From contig NZ_FOQF01000030.1 of assembly GCF_900113655.1 (NCBI RefSeq), positions 1 to 40,182 on the forward strand: a stretch of 40,182 nt of DNA, read 5' to 3'. The DNA is from Pseudobutyrivibrio sp. OR37. Lineage in GTDB: Bacteria; Bacillota; Clostridia; Lachnospirales; Lachnospiraceae. Each line of letters opens with the position of its first letter. Positions within the stretch are counted from its first letter, which is position 1. Below, piece by piece: positions 25,114 to 34,068 of this stretch. The notes beneath the pieces are model-generated. The model was not told the DNA's origin. It made no database searches and saw nothing but the letters and a program-made list of their open reading frames with translations. Both the position numbers and the translations under genes were made by a program.

Positions 25114-25956
25114 CTATATAATATCTATAAAATTCTTTTCTGTTTGGTTGAAAGCTACTACAGCAACGGCGCCAGCGATTATCGTAAATACGATACTATA
25201 TAGTAATGCCATATAATTTATTTGCCCCGAAGCTATCACACAATACCTAAAAGCCTCCACTAAGGATGACATAGGATTTATATAAACAAAATTCCTAATA
25301 GCTTCTGGAAGCTGATTTGTAGTATACATAACAGGCGACAGGTACATAAGAACTGTAATCGCTATACCTGTTACATGCGTAAAATCACGATATTTGATGG
25401 TAAGACAGGAAACTATCATTCCAAGGGCCGCTCCAAGCACACCTGCAAGCAGTGCCAGTGGTAGAATTCCAATAATCCTAATCGAAATCATTTCCACATC
25501 ACCATTTAAATAAAAGGCCAACCATACGCAAAGTGTCACCAAAAATTTAATACCATTTCTAATCGCATTAAATAATATATTTGAAATAGGCATAATCAGC
25601 CTTGGGAAATAGACCTTTCCAAACAAATAGCTATTATCCATCAAAACCGAGGTATTGCTGGTAAAACAATTTGCAAAGAAATCCCAAACAACACTTCCTG
25701 CCATGTAAAATAAAAAGTATGGCGTACCATCTGTATCGAAATTTCCAACATATCCAAATACGAACGAAAAGATACCTGAATTGATTATGAGATTGAATAT
25801 CAGCCATAATGGCCCCAAAATAGTCTGCTTATACTGAACTTCGTAATTACGTTTTACTAAAGTCCACACAAGCTCTCGATATTTAATTATTTCTCTAACC
25901 GGGATACTAAAAAGTGGTGCCTTAGGCTCTATCACGGTTGACCATTCTTTTTCCAT
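25114..25956 (-). CDS. ABC-2 type polysaccharide export permease, Wzm-like
   Basis: 280 residues with about six membrane helices and the ABC-2 pattern seen in Wzm/TagG: LVWTLVKRNYEVQYKQTILGPLWLIF before the first helix, FPRLIMPIS in the middle, and YLSPVMYT...NPMSSLVEAFRY near the fifth. It forms the membrane pore partner of the Wzt-like ATPase at 22950-24188. AGGA stands 6 bases before the ATG, which comes 2 bases after the upstream glycosyltransferase stop. Together they indicate ABC-transporter-dependent export of at least one glycan made here. Confidence 0.94.
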   Translation of the reverse strand: MEKEWSTVIEPKAPLFSIPVREIIKYRELVWTLVKRNYEVQYKQTILGPLWLIFNLIINSGIFSFVFGYVGNFDTDGTPYFLFYMAGSVVWDFFANCFTSNTSVLMDNSYLFGKVYFPRLIMPISNILFNAIRNGIKFLVTLCVWLAFYLNGDVEMISIRIIGILPLALLAGVLGAALGMIVSCLTIKYRDFTHVTGIAITVLMYLSPVMYTTNQLPEAIRNFVYINPMSSLVEAFRYCVIASGQINYMALLYSIVFTIIAGAVAVVAFNQTEKNFIDII

Positions 25957-25958
25957 CG

Positions 25959-27104
25959 CTATTCCTCAATAAGCTTTTCTATTTCTTTTATTCTTTCTTG
26001 ATATGTAATGATAGATTTTCTTTCTATAATTTTATTCTTGTAATATTCATGAAGCTCTGGATTATCTAGTACTCTCTTCATTGCTTTGTAAATGGCTATA
26101 GCATTTATTGGCATAACAATTCCGTATTCACTATCTCCAAGTAGCTCTCTAACTCCTGAGCAATCAGTAAGAAGCATAGGAATGTCAAGTACGGCTGCTT
26201 CCTGACTCACCAATGAATACCCCTCGTACAATGATGAAGATATAAACCAATCTGCAATAGCCATGTACTTGTAGGAATTACTGCGGCCACCAATAAACTT
26301 TATGCTGCTCACTTTTGTTCTCGCCAAAGCATCATTGATTCGTCTGGTTTCCTCGCCCCATTTTTCGTGAGCACCTACCACAATCACCTCGAATTTGTAG
26401 CCTTCATCCTCTAGTGCTTTGCAGGCCTCAATCAAAAGAGTGTAGCCCTTTTGTTCGTTTAAACGCCCTACTGAAACAAACCTGACAGGCTGCTCTTCCT
26501 TTGGTAAATCTAATGAATCTATATCTACAACTGGCTCTTTGGCCATCTCTATTACATTTTCTACATTTATGGGATTGTATTTAACAATTAGATTGCCTGG
26601 ATCTCCAATTACATCACAAATACCCTTTTTGATATCCTGGGAAACGCAAACAATTCCTTTGTACTGTTGCATTGCTTCTACTTCACCCTGGGCGCTGCCA
26701 AATGCGCTCATGGTATAGTAATGGTTATTGTAATCTGTATGATTCCATGCATATTTAACAGGGATTTTGTACTTAAGAGCAGACCACATGGTGCCCCCAT
26801 CCTTCATGCATAGCATTACATCAAATCCCATTTTTTCGATTCTTCGAACGATAGTAGCCCCGTAGTATCTTCTGTTTAAAGAGCTTAATGCGTGAACAAA
26901 TATATTATTTTTATATTCCTTTGGAACACTCTCTGAAAGATACTTTACGTCCTTTGGATATACATCATAAAATCTGTCATCATATTTATATGACATTACT
27001 GTGATATCGTATTTCCCATGCCACGCCATCACCAGGTCGTACATAAGCTTTTCAACACCACCGCCAAAAACCAAATCATTCATCATAAGAATCTTTTTTT
27101 TCAT
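25959..27104 (-). CDS. Family 4 glycosyltransferase
   Basis: 381 residues with a GT-B fold. The N-terminal acceptor domain opens with ILMMNDLVFGGGVEKLM, where the Gly-rich loop is typical of GT4. The donor domain has VSVGRLNEQKGYTLLIEAC and the E-x7-E type motif in SSLYEGYSLVSQEA. It is soluble and likely peripheral at the membrane. It lies 9 bases after one GT2 gene and 2 bases before the export permease. No strong ribosome site is visible, so coupling to the upstream gene is likely. Donor sugar unknown. Confidence 0.94.
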   Translation of the reverse strand: MKKKILMMNDLVFGGGVEKLMYDLVMAWHGKYDITVMSYKYDDRFYDVYPKDVKYLSESVPKEYKNNIFVHALSSLNRRYYGATIVRRIEKMGFDVMLCMKDGGTMWSALKYKIPVKYAWNHTDYNNHYYTMSAFGSAQGEVEAMQQYKGIVCVSQDIKKGICDVIGDPGNLIVKYNPINVENVIEMAKEPVVDIDSLDLPKEEQPVRFVSVGRLNEQKGYTLLIEACKALEDEGYKFEVIVVGAHEKWGEETRRINDALARTKVSSIKFIGGRSNSYKYMAIADWFISSSLYEGYSLVSQEAAVLDIPMLLTDCSGVRELLGDSEYGIVMPINAIAIYKAMKRVLDNPELHEYYKNKIIERKSIITYQERIKEIEKLIEE

Positions 27105-27113
27105 AATCTATTT

Positions 27114-28166
27114 CTAGCCCTTCAAAATCTGATATATGCCTCTGAAGAAATAAAACACTTCAAAGACTCCTGTTCTTAAACACATATATCTCAATGTGCT
27201 AATTTTTTTTGCCTTATATATCTCTTTTAACATTCGCTGAAATTCCACACTTTGTATGTCATCTCTGAGAGTCTTTTTGGCAGCAGCAAATGTCTTTTCG
27301 TATCGATGCTCTTCGTACAATGCCGTCAGCCTACTAATCCAATCACTAATAAAAATGGCTTTGACAACAAGTGTATTATCAATCGTTACATTCTTTTGAT
27401 TTACTTCCCAATTAATAAACCTTCTGTATATAGCCTTAGTATCTTCCAAATCCATATTGTGATATGAAATAGAAAGGCTGTTGTTAGTCCGCTTCACATA
27501 ATGATATAGTGGCCTATTAATCATTCCGATATTTCCCAAATCAGCATCAAGGTAATCCAGATTAAACTTAAGATCCTCCCCAATGTGGATTTTCTCGTCA
27601 AAAAGAATATTGTTTTTTTTGATTAGTTCCAAATTGTAGCATTTGTTAGTGACGAAGTTGAATAGCTTAAGCCAAGCTAATGTCGCCGCCGAGCTGCGGG
27701 AAAGAATATAATTTTCACCTTCAATATATCCGTGAGCAACCTCTAAAATATACGTCTTATCGCCCACATATTTATTGTATTGATTGTCAAAAAACATTCC
27801 CGTACATATAAAAGCTACCTGCTTTTCCTGCCACTCATGCAATGCTTTTACATAGGATTCCACCAAATCTAATTCTGGTACATCATCTGCATCAAAAAAG
27901 ACTATATAATCCCCTGAAGCATTATGAATGCCTTTATTTCTTGTGGTGGAAACACCCTTATTAGGATGTCTAAATAGTTTGATTCGAGAATCCCTATTGG
28001 CAAAGGTCTGCAATATGGAAAAAGTACTGTCACTAGAACCATCATCCACTATCAGAATCTCAAGATTGGTGTAGGTCTGATTAATGGTAGCGTCAAGACA
28101 TTCAGATATAAAATTTTCAGAATCACAGGTAGGTATCACTACCGATATTTTTGGATTAGCATTCAT
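27114..28166 (-). CDS. Family 2 glycosyltransferase
   Basis: 350 residues. GT-A motifs are KISVVIPTCDSENFI, ILIVDDGSSDS, HPNKGVSTTRNKGI and VFFDADDV as the DXD-like site. The C-terminal 150 residues are helical with a basic, aromatic tail (FEVFYFFRGIYQILKG) that could touch the membrane. It starts 3 bases after the fused GT4-GT2 gene without a clear ribosome binding site, suggesting translational coupling. Sugar specificity is unknown. Confidence 0.93.
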   Translation of the reverse strand: MNANPKISVVIPTCDSENFISECLDATINQTYTNLEILIVDDGSSDSTFSILQTFANRDSRIKLFRHPNKGVSTTRNKGIHNASGDYIVFFDADDVPELDLVESYVKALHEWQEKQVAFICTGMFFDNQYNKYVGDKTYILEVAHGYIEGENYILSRSSAATLAWLKLFNFVTNKCYNLELIKKNNILFDEKIHIGEDLKFNLDYLDADLGNIGMINRPLYHYVKRTNNSLSISYHNMDLEDTKAIYRRFINWEVNQKNVTIDNTLVVKAIFISDWISRLTALYEEHRYEKTFAAAKKTLRDDIQSVEFQRMLKEIYKAKKISTLRYMCLRTGVFEVFYFFRGIYQILKG

Positions 28167-28169
28167 AAT

Positions 28170-30260
28170 TTAATATTTAATATAATTCCATAACCAAAGA
28201 GCTGTACGCTTTTTGCTTCCCTCAATCTTTGGGACCCCATCATCTAGCAAAAACTTATATTCCCGGTGTAGGTGCCTCCTTAAATCTTTATCTTTTGCAT
28301 TTCTGTAAACGTACTTAATATATTCCAAAATTACGATACGACTGTATTCCACCAGATTCTTCTCCCCTAAATCTGTGAAATAATCCATCCTATCTAGAAT
28401 TGCATCTAGATAATCCTTATATCTGTTTACAAGTCCCTCGGCCATTATTCCCTGGTCTCTTTGATAATATTTATAATAGGTATGAGGGACGTAGGTAACT
28501 ATCTTTGATTCATAAAGAAGCTTGTAGGTAGTAAATTCATCCTCATGTAGCTTGCCATAAGGGTATCTAACTCCTGTAAATAAATGCTTTTTATATAGCT
28601 TGTTCCAGGCAACAGTGCAAATATTATTAGTAGTCATCATTTGAACAACAGCCTCTGTTCCATCCCAAATGCCAGGTGCTGTGCTGGTAAATCTAACCTC
28701 TGACTCATCGCCGCTGAAATAGCCATCTGTCAAATGTGAAAAACCACAGGCAACTACATCTGCCTTTGTGCTATCAGCTACAGTAAGTAAGTGTTGTATT
28801 GTACTAGCTTCTATATAGTCATCCCCATCTACGAAAAAGATATACTCCCCCGATGCTATATCAATTCCTACATTTCTAGCTGAAGAAAGGCCTCTATTTT
28901 TTTGATGAAGTACCTTGACGCGAGAGTCTTTAGTACCATAGTCATCACATATCATTGAGCCTTCATCTGTAGAACCATCATCCACAAGGATTAGTTCTAT
29001 ATTGGTGTGAGTCTGAGCAAGTATGGAATCTATACAGCGTGGCAGAAAGGATGCCACATTGTATACTGGCACAATTATCGAAACCAGTTTTTCTTCCATA
29101 TTCGTATCTTTTAGGAAACTCATCAGGTTGTCATAGTATGTTTCTATGTTAAACTTGTCATTTTTATTTGCCAGATTTTGACATTTCCTGCAAAGGCTTT
29201 CTCGCATGGTAAAATCCGAAGCTACAGCATCCATGGCATGAGCCAAATTAGGTATAAAATCCTTATTTTTATCAACGATTATGGCCATGTCACCAACCAC
29301 TTCCGGAATAGCTCCTGAATTAGTAGTGATAAGTGGCAAGCCTTTTGCAATAGTCTCCAGAGCCACCAGCCCAAAAGGCTCCTCAGCGATAGTAGGCATA
29401 ACTACTGCATCATATTCACTATATTTTTCTGCAAGCTCGAAGGTAGCTATTCTTTTCTTACATTTAATAGTGCCCCTAGATTTTTTGGCAATCTTTAGCA
29501 CTTTTTTTTCGTATCTGGTGGGCTTTGCAGAAAAACCTATTATATCCAATGTGGCATCTGCGCTTACTTTATCAAATGCCTGTACCAGCTCTAGCACACC
29601 CTTTTCAGAGATGATTCTGCCTACATAGAGGAAACGGGTGGGGCTAGTATTCTTTAATGTCACAGGTGAGTATTTTGAAAAATCAATTCCGTTGTAAAGC
29701 AAGTAAACCACAGCCTTTGGAGCATATTTTAATATCTGTGATTTAATATAATTACTTACCGCTATGAATTGCACTCCATTTGCTGCAAGCTGTTTACAGT
29801 ACTGTGGACTACGGTATACATCTATATCATTATGCATGTGAAAGTAGATAGGAAAGCTGTGTCCATCATTTCTAATCTGCACTATTTCAAGGGCAGTAGA
29901 CATTTGATTTTCTACTATCACTGCGTCATATTCTTTCTCAATTTCTGCTAGCCTAGACTTAAATGCCCTAGCTATTTCCATGTCCAAGATTCTAAATCCG
30001 TTAGGAAAAAATCTACGATTAAATATATCTATAAAATTGTCAATTTTAGTATCAAAACTAGTTGGGAAAATCGATATTATATTAGTGTTTTTAAAGGAAA
30101 AATTTGAATAGGAAGTATTGGCGATTGAATACAAATCAATCGCCAACTCCTTAGAAGTTTCATTTGCATTTATTAAATGTGTAACCAATTCCTCAACAGC
30201 ACCACCATTTACCGCTGGTACTGGTAGGATACATGGTGTAATAATTGCTATATTTTTCAT
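28170..30260 (-). CDS. Bifunctional glycosyltransferase: GT4 fused to GT2
   Basis: 696 residues. Residues 1-385 form a complete GT-B enzyme: IAIITPCILPVPAVNGGAVEEL, LYVGRIISEKGVLELVQAF, and EEPFGLVALETIAKG with the conserved E-x7-E. Residues 388-696 form a complete GT-A enzyme starting MEEKLVSIIVPVYNVASFL, with LVDDGSTDEG, HQKNRGLSSARNVGI and FVDGDDY. The junction is only a few residues long, and Met388 looks like the former start of a free GT2 (compare MEKLVSVIVPVFNV at 21219). Two successive transfer steps are therefore linked in one protein. Internal initiation at Met388 is possible, but no strong ribosome site is seen there. Confidence 0.92.
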   Translation of the reverse strand: MKNIAIITPCILPVPAVNGGAVEELVTHLINANETSKELAIDLYSIANTSYSNFSFKNTNIISIFPTSFDTKIDNFIDIFNRRFFPNGFRILDMEIARAFKSRLAEIEKEYDAVIVENQMSTALEIVQIRNDGHSFPIYFHMHNDIDVYRSPQYCKQLAANGVQFIAVSNYIKSQILKYAPKAVVYLLYNGIDFSKYSPVTLKNTSPTRFLYVGRIISEKGVLELVQAFDKVSADATLDIIGFSAKPTRYEKKVLKIAKKSRGTIKCKKRIATFELAEKYSEYDAVVMPTIAEEPFGLVALETIAKGLPLITTNSGAIPEVVGDMAIIVDKNKDFIPNLAHAMDAVASDFTMRESLCRKCQNLANKNDKFNIETYYDNLMSFLKDTNMEEKLVSIIVPVYNVASFLPRCIDSILAQTHTNIELILVDDGSTDEGSMICDDYGTKDSRVKVLHQKNRGLSSARNVGIDIASGEYIFFVDGDDYIEASTIQHLLTVADSTKADVVACGFSHLTDGYFSGDESEVRFTSTAPGIWDGTEAVVQMMTTNNICTVAWNKLYKKHLFTGVRYPYGKLHEDEFTTYKLLYESKIVTYVPHTYYKYYQRDQGIMAEGLVNRYKDYLDAILDRMDYFTDLGEKNLVEYSRIVILEYIKYVYRNAKDKDLRRHLHREYKFLLDDGVPKIEGSKKRTALWLWNYIKY

Positions 30261-30267
30261 GACCCGC

Positions 30268-31398
30268 TTAAATAGCCTTGACCCCGCATTTATAAAGCTG
30301 AATTGTACGTTTTACAACGTCATCCCAATTGTATTTATTAAGAATAAAACTTGCTGCCTGTTCCTTGTATGTCTCTACTTTTGTTTCATCATCTAACAAT
30401 TCGATCAGTTTATTCTTGAGATCCTCAACGTCGCCCTTCTTAAATGTAATACCCTTGTCTTGAACTACTCCTGCTGTTTCGTTGATATCGCTTACCAAGC
30501 AGCAATTGCCATAGCTCATTGCCTCTAGTAATGAAATAGGCATTCCCTCTACATCACTAGGAAGCACATATAAATAAGCATTTGAATAAAGCTCATCCAA
30601 TACTTCACCCTGCTGAAAACCTAGAAGCATTATTCTGTCATCATCACGTGCTGCCTTTTTAATTTTAGCAACGTAGTCATTGCTGTGGCTAGTACCACCA
30701 ACAATAACCAGCTTTTTATCTGTACGAATCTGCTTATAAGCCTTGATGAGATAATGCAATCCCTTTTCTGGCACTATACGCGCCAGAAATAAAATGTAAT
30801 CATCTTTCTTCAAGCCAAATTTTTCAGTGATAACATTGGCTCCAAGCACATCTGGCTGTGAAACACCGTTAGGAATAAGGGTGGCCTCTCTTCCGTAGGT
30901 ATCCTTAAAATATTGTTTGTTACCTTCTGATAAAACTATGAGCTCATCTGCATATTTAGCTGCACATTTTTCTCCGAATTCAAGATATTTGGTGGCGAAA
31001 CCACCCCATTTAGCACGCTGGCTATCAATACCGTGAATGGTAGCAACTGTGTGAATCCTAAACAAATGTGGAAGCCAAAGCATTGCGCATGGGCCCGAAG
31101 CATGATAGTGAATTACATCGTAATGGCAAAACAATGCATGAATGGTAGCAAGCACTGAATATATCACCGCATTTAAGCTCTTTCTTTCTGAGGTAGGTAC
31201 GGTGATAATGTGAATGCCATTGTATTCTTTAACCTTTTTGACATCATTTTCAGCACCTGAAACATGATGCCCCGCCCTGTTATAAGCATATACTTCGTGG
31301 CCTTCAGAAACCATCTTAGTAGCGAGCTCTTCCACTACTATTTCGATGCCACCTTCTCGCGAAGGTATACGCTTATGACCTATCATAGCTATTTTCAT
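30268..31398 (-). CDS. Family 4 glycosyltransferase, DUF1972/rhamnosyltransferase-like
   Basis: 376 residues from the ATG at 31398, with GGGAG 6 bases upstream; the frame opens five codons earlier. The N-terminus IAMIGHKRIPSREGGIEIVV is the hallmark of the DUF1972-containing GT4 group, often annotated as a rhamnosyltransferase acting early in Firmicute polysaccharide assembly. The donor domain has LARIVPEKGLHYLI and EGMPISLLEAMSYG (E-x7-E). Its position right after the CpsC/CpsD/surface-protein genes and the presence of rfb genes suggest it adds the second sugar of the repeat unit; that is inference. Confidence 0.93.
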   Translation of the reverse strand: MKIAMIGHKRIPSREGGIEIVVEELATKMVSEGHEVYAYNRAGHHVSGAENDVKKVKEYNGIHIITVPTSERKSLNAVIYSVLATIHALFCHYDVIHYHASGPCAMLWLPHLFRIHTVATIHGIDSQRAKWGGFATKYLEFGEKCAAKYADELIVLSEGNKQYFKDTYGREATLIPNGVSQPDVLGANVITEKFGLKKDDYILFLARIVPEKGLHYLIKAYKQIRTDKKLVIVGGTSHSNDYVAKIKKAARDDDRIMLLGFQQGEVLDELYSNAYLYVLPSDVEGMPISLLEAMSYGNCCLVSDINETAGVVQDKGITFKKGDVEDLKNKLIELLDDETKVETYKEQAASFILNKYNWDDVVKRTIQLYKCGVKAI

Positions 31399-31426
31399 TT
31401 CTTTCTCCCTCAATATAAAAAACTAA

Positions 31427-32398
31427 TTAATGTTTCTTAATATAAATGAATGTAAGGCAAGCTGCACCAGCAAGAACTATTGCTGCAACTGCTTTTCCAG
31501 CCAATGAAAGCATTCTATTTCCAGTAGGAACAACCTCTTCCTCTGTCTCCTTGCTAACAAGGATTCTGTATGTACCAAGTGATGTACTTACCTCTTTGCC
31601 ATCTATATCTGTGTATTCAAGAGTTACTTTTATCTCCTGATCACCATCCTGAACGAATGTAACATAGAAATCTTTATTGTAGCTCTTACCAGCATATACT
31701 GTATCAAGCTTAATTGACTTACTGCTATTAGAAACATTTCCTTCGATAACAAGCTTAGCATCAGTAATGTTTACTTCACTGTTATTAGCATATCTAAAGC
31801 TGAGGAGTGATTTACCATTAACTATAGCATGTGACGATAAATCGATTGATTTAACACCAAGTGTAGTTCCGCCTGAAGCAGGAATTACGATTGTAGAAGA
31901 ATTTGCCATTTTGTTGTTCAATGTCATGTAATCAAACTGGCAAGTGATATCTACAGAATCTACTCTGAAGAAAGAGCTTACAGTAACAGGTACTGAAACT
32001 GTCTTGGTCTCACCTGCACCGATTGTACCTACATAAATCTGATTATCAGTACCATATACAGGATAAATCATTCCTGACGCACTGGACATTGTCATAATAA
32101 TGCTGGTTGCGCTAGAGCTGTTGCTAGTGTTGTGTAGATTAAAATTTACTGTAACATCCTTACCAGCCTCAAGCATTCCACCATCTATTGTGTAGCTTTC
32201 TACCTCTACTATAGCAACAAGAGAACCTTCTGCTGGTGTTGGTTTTTCTTCAGCTGATGCTTCTGAATCCTGTTCAGCCTGTGTTGCTGGCTCCTGGATT
32301 TCTGTTGCAAAAGATACAAATGATGCGTTAGCCCCTACTATAACCACTGCGAAGAGGCAAACAAAAAGTGACTTTAAAATTGAATTAATCTTTTTCAT
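31427..32398 (-). CDS. Membrane-anchored extracellular protein of the EPS locus
   Basis: 323 residues. A signal peptide covers about 1-31 (KKINSILKS, hydrophobic core, SFATE). An Ala/Glu/Pro-rich linker follows, then about 230 residues of beta-rich sequence in two similar halves, reminiscent of CARDB or immunoglobulin-like domains. One C-terminal membrane helix lies at about 300-317, ending in KKH. The bulk is outside and tethered at the C-terminus. No enzyme motif is visible. GGAGAGG precedes the ATG. It stands between the CpsD-like gene and the first glycosyltransferase, so it may help couple chain-length control to export or attachment; its function is unknown. Confidence 0.85.
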   Translation of the reverse strand: MKKINSILKSLFVCLFAVVIVGANASFVSFATEIQEPATQAEQDSEASAEEKPTPAEGSLVAIVEVESYTIDGGMLEAGKDVTVNFNLHNTSNSSSATSIIMTMSSASGMIYPVYGTDNQIYVGTIGAGETKTVSVPVTVSSFFRVDSVDITCQFDYMTLNNKMANSSTIVIPASGGTTLGVKSIDLSSHAIVNGKSLLSFRYANNSEVNITDAKLVIEGNVSNSSKSIKLDTVYAGKSYNKDFYVTFVQDGDQEIKVTLEYTDIDGKEVSTSLGTYRILVSKETEEEVVPTGNRMLSLAGKAVAAIVLAGAACLTFIYIKKH

Positions 32399-32409
32399 TA
32401 TCCTCTCCT

Positions 32410-33120
32410 CTACTTTGCCTTTTTATTGTTCTTTTTAACGTATTTTTCATTGCGGAAGTAATCATAATCCTCACGGTATGTAACATACTGCTCCATATCC
32501 ATTTTGTTAATGATTGTTCCAATCACATTGACATTAGCTTCTGCTAATGTATTAGCTGCTGCATAAAGGCCCTTTTTGCTGGTGCCATTGATAGCAGATA
32601 CAAGGATGGCTGCATCAACACTAACTGCCATAACCTTGGCATCCATAGCAGCATTTACTGCTGGCATATCATATATGATGAAATCGAATGATTCCGCAAG
32701 CTCTGCACGAGCATCATTCATCTTGCTAGAGCAAAGTAATCTGACAGGATTATCAATAAGCTCACCACATGGGATGTATGAAAGATTTTCAGTAGTAGTC
32801 TCTGTGATGATGTTATCAAGAGCAACTCTATCCATAAGATAATCTGAAAGGCCTTCAGATGTATTTTCGTTAAGTCTCTTGTAGCGATTTTTCTTTCTCA
32901 TATCACCATCGATAAGAACCGTCTTGTAGCCTGCCCCCGCAAAGGCTGCTGCTAGATTGATAGCTACTGTAGTAGTTCCATCACCTGTTTCACATCCGGT
33001 GATAACAAAGCTCTTATAACCATGCTGCTTTTTAAGAATATGAATATTCATAACAGCCTGATCAAATGCATCGTTAAGTATATAATTATCATTTCTGTAA
33101 ATATCTAATTTTTTCACCAC
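32410..33120 (-). CDS. CpsD/CapB-type tyrosine kinase with altered Walker A motif
   Basis: 236 residues, initiated at GTG (33118-33120; a second GTG follows) behind AGGAGAAG. The BY-kinase layout is clear: Walker A region GCETGDGTTT (42-51), Walker A' TVLIDGDMR (67-75), Walker B FIIYDMPA, and a C-terminal tyrosine cluster with Y212, Y215, Y219, Y221 and Y227. The Walker A lysine expected in GEGK(S/T)T is Thr49 here. In family members that lysine binds the ATP phosphates, so the protein may be a pseudokinase or use a compensating residue. It normally partners the CpsC-like protein 8 bases upstream to control polymer length and amount. Confidence 0.9.
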   Translation of the reverse strand: MVKKLDIYRNDNYILNDAFDQAVMNIHILKKQHGYKSFVITGCETGDGTTTVAINLAAAFAGAGYKTVLIDGDMRKKNRYKRLNENTSEGLSDYLMDRVALDNIITETTTENLSYIPCGELIDNPVRLLCSSKMNDARAELAESFDFIIYDMPAVNAAMDAKVMAVSVDAAILVSAINGTSKKGLYAAANTLAEANVNVIGTIINKMDMEQYVTYREDYDYFRNEKYVKKNNKKAK

Positions 33121-33128
33121 TTCTTCTC

Positions 33129-33842
33129 CTATTCTTTGTAATCTGGAATGATACCAAGTACAGGAATATTCTCCCTGATAGTTGCTTCGCGTACTGTACG
33201 TACCTTTCTATCAAAAATCTCACAAGCAACAACCACAAGGCAAGCTAATACGGCGCCTACTAAAGCAACAAAAAGTCTGTTCTTCCATGCTTCAAGCTGT
33301 GCGTCCCTTGTCTTTTCGTAAGAAACAGCTGAATCAAGTGTCTTAACTGCATCTGTGCTAAGGATACTCTCCATTTCAGTTGCGTATGATTCTGCCATAG
33401 CATCTGCAATCTCCATAGAAAGAGCAGCATCTGCAGTAGTTGCTGAAAAAGTAATGATTGTAGCCGAACTATTCATGAAATTAGTAGTAGTACTAGAAGC
33501 AGATTTTGTACCAGATGTGTATACAGCAACTGAATCCTGTACATCTTTAGCTGCTATATCACTACGTCCAACGATAAGAGCTGCTCTTTGGCATACTCTG
33601 TATGATTTTGCTACATCAAGATATGCATTCATGGCTGTAACCGCATTAGCCGCATCTGTAAAAGTGCCATCCGCCTGAGCATAAACTGTAGCGTTAGCTG
33701 TGTACATATCCTGCCCAATATCAAGTGTGAGGCCAATGCCTACTATAAAAAATAATGCTGCAAATAAAGCAATAAATTTTTTCTTTTTAACTAATGCTCT
33801 AAGGCATCTTCCCACATCAATTTCTAACTCATTTTTGTACAT
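33129..33842 (-). CDS. CpsC/Wzz-type chain-length regulator and kinase adaptor
   Basis: 237 residues with two membrane helices (about 23-42 and 188-207) flanking an extracellular loop, the usual Wzz/CpsC topology. The N-terminus NELEIDVGRCLRALVKKKKF matches the family. The short cytoplasmic tail after helix 2 has FDRKVRTVREATIRENIPVLGIIPDY, the segment that activates CpsD-type kinases. It is the first gene of the ten-gene minus-strand EPS unit, with GGAGAGG 8 bases before the ATG and a good promoter about 80 bases upstream. Confidence 0.94.
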   Translation of the reverse strand: MYKNELEIDVGRCLRALVKKKKFIALFAALFFIVGIGLTLDIGQDMYTANATVYAQADGTFTDAANAVTAMNAYLDVAKSYRVCQRAALIVGRSDIAAKDVQDSVAVYTSGTKSASSTTTNFMNSSATIITFSATTADAALSMEIADAMAESYATEMESILSTDAVKTLDSAVSYEKTRDAQLEAWKNRLFVALVGAVLACLVVVACEIFDRKVRTVREATIRENIPVLGIIPDYKE

Positions 33843-33890
33843 TTTTCTATCCTCTCCGTATAAAATTAGCGCACTATCGCAATCTTCTAG

Positions 33891-33919
33891 ATTATATCAT
33901 CAGAATTACAATATGTACA
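33891..33919 (-). promoter_or_regulatory. Promoter of the CpsC-to-Wzt operon
   Basis: On the minus strand TGTACA (33919-33914) and a perfect TATAAT (33896-33891) are 17 bases apart. Transcription would start near 33884, giving a leader of about 42 bases before the CpsC-like ATG. This single promoter may drive about 11 kb. Confidence 0.65.
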
Positions 33920-34016
33920 TTGATATTAGACCAAATAATTTTAATCAAAGTTTTTAGTTTTTTGTCTATTTTTACATAATTTTTACTAATGTGTATTTTA
34001 TCAATGCTATATAGCT

Positions 34017-34044
34017 TTGTTTTAGGCTTTTGTTCTGATATAAT
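34017..34044 (+). promoter_or_regulatory. Promoter of the Wzy-like gene
   Basis: TTGTTT (34017-34022) and a perfect TATAAT (34039-34044) are 16 bases apart, followed by AGGAGAG 5 bases before the ATG at 34069. It is divergent from the CpsC promoter; the region between the two has no further clear signal. Confidence 0.6.
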
Positions 34045-34068
34045 TCAAATGGATTTAGGAGAGTTTTT

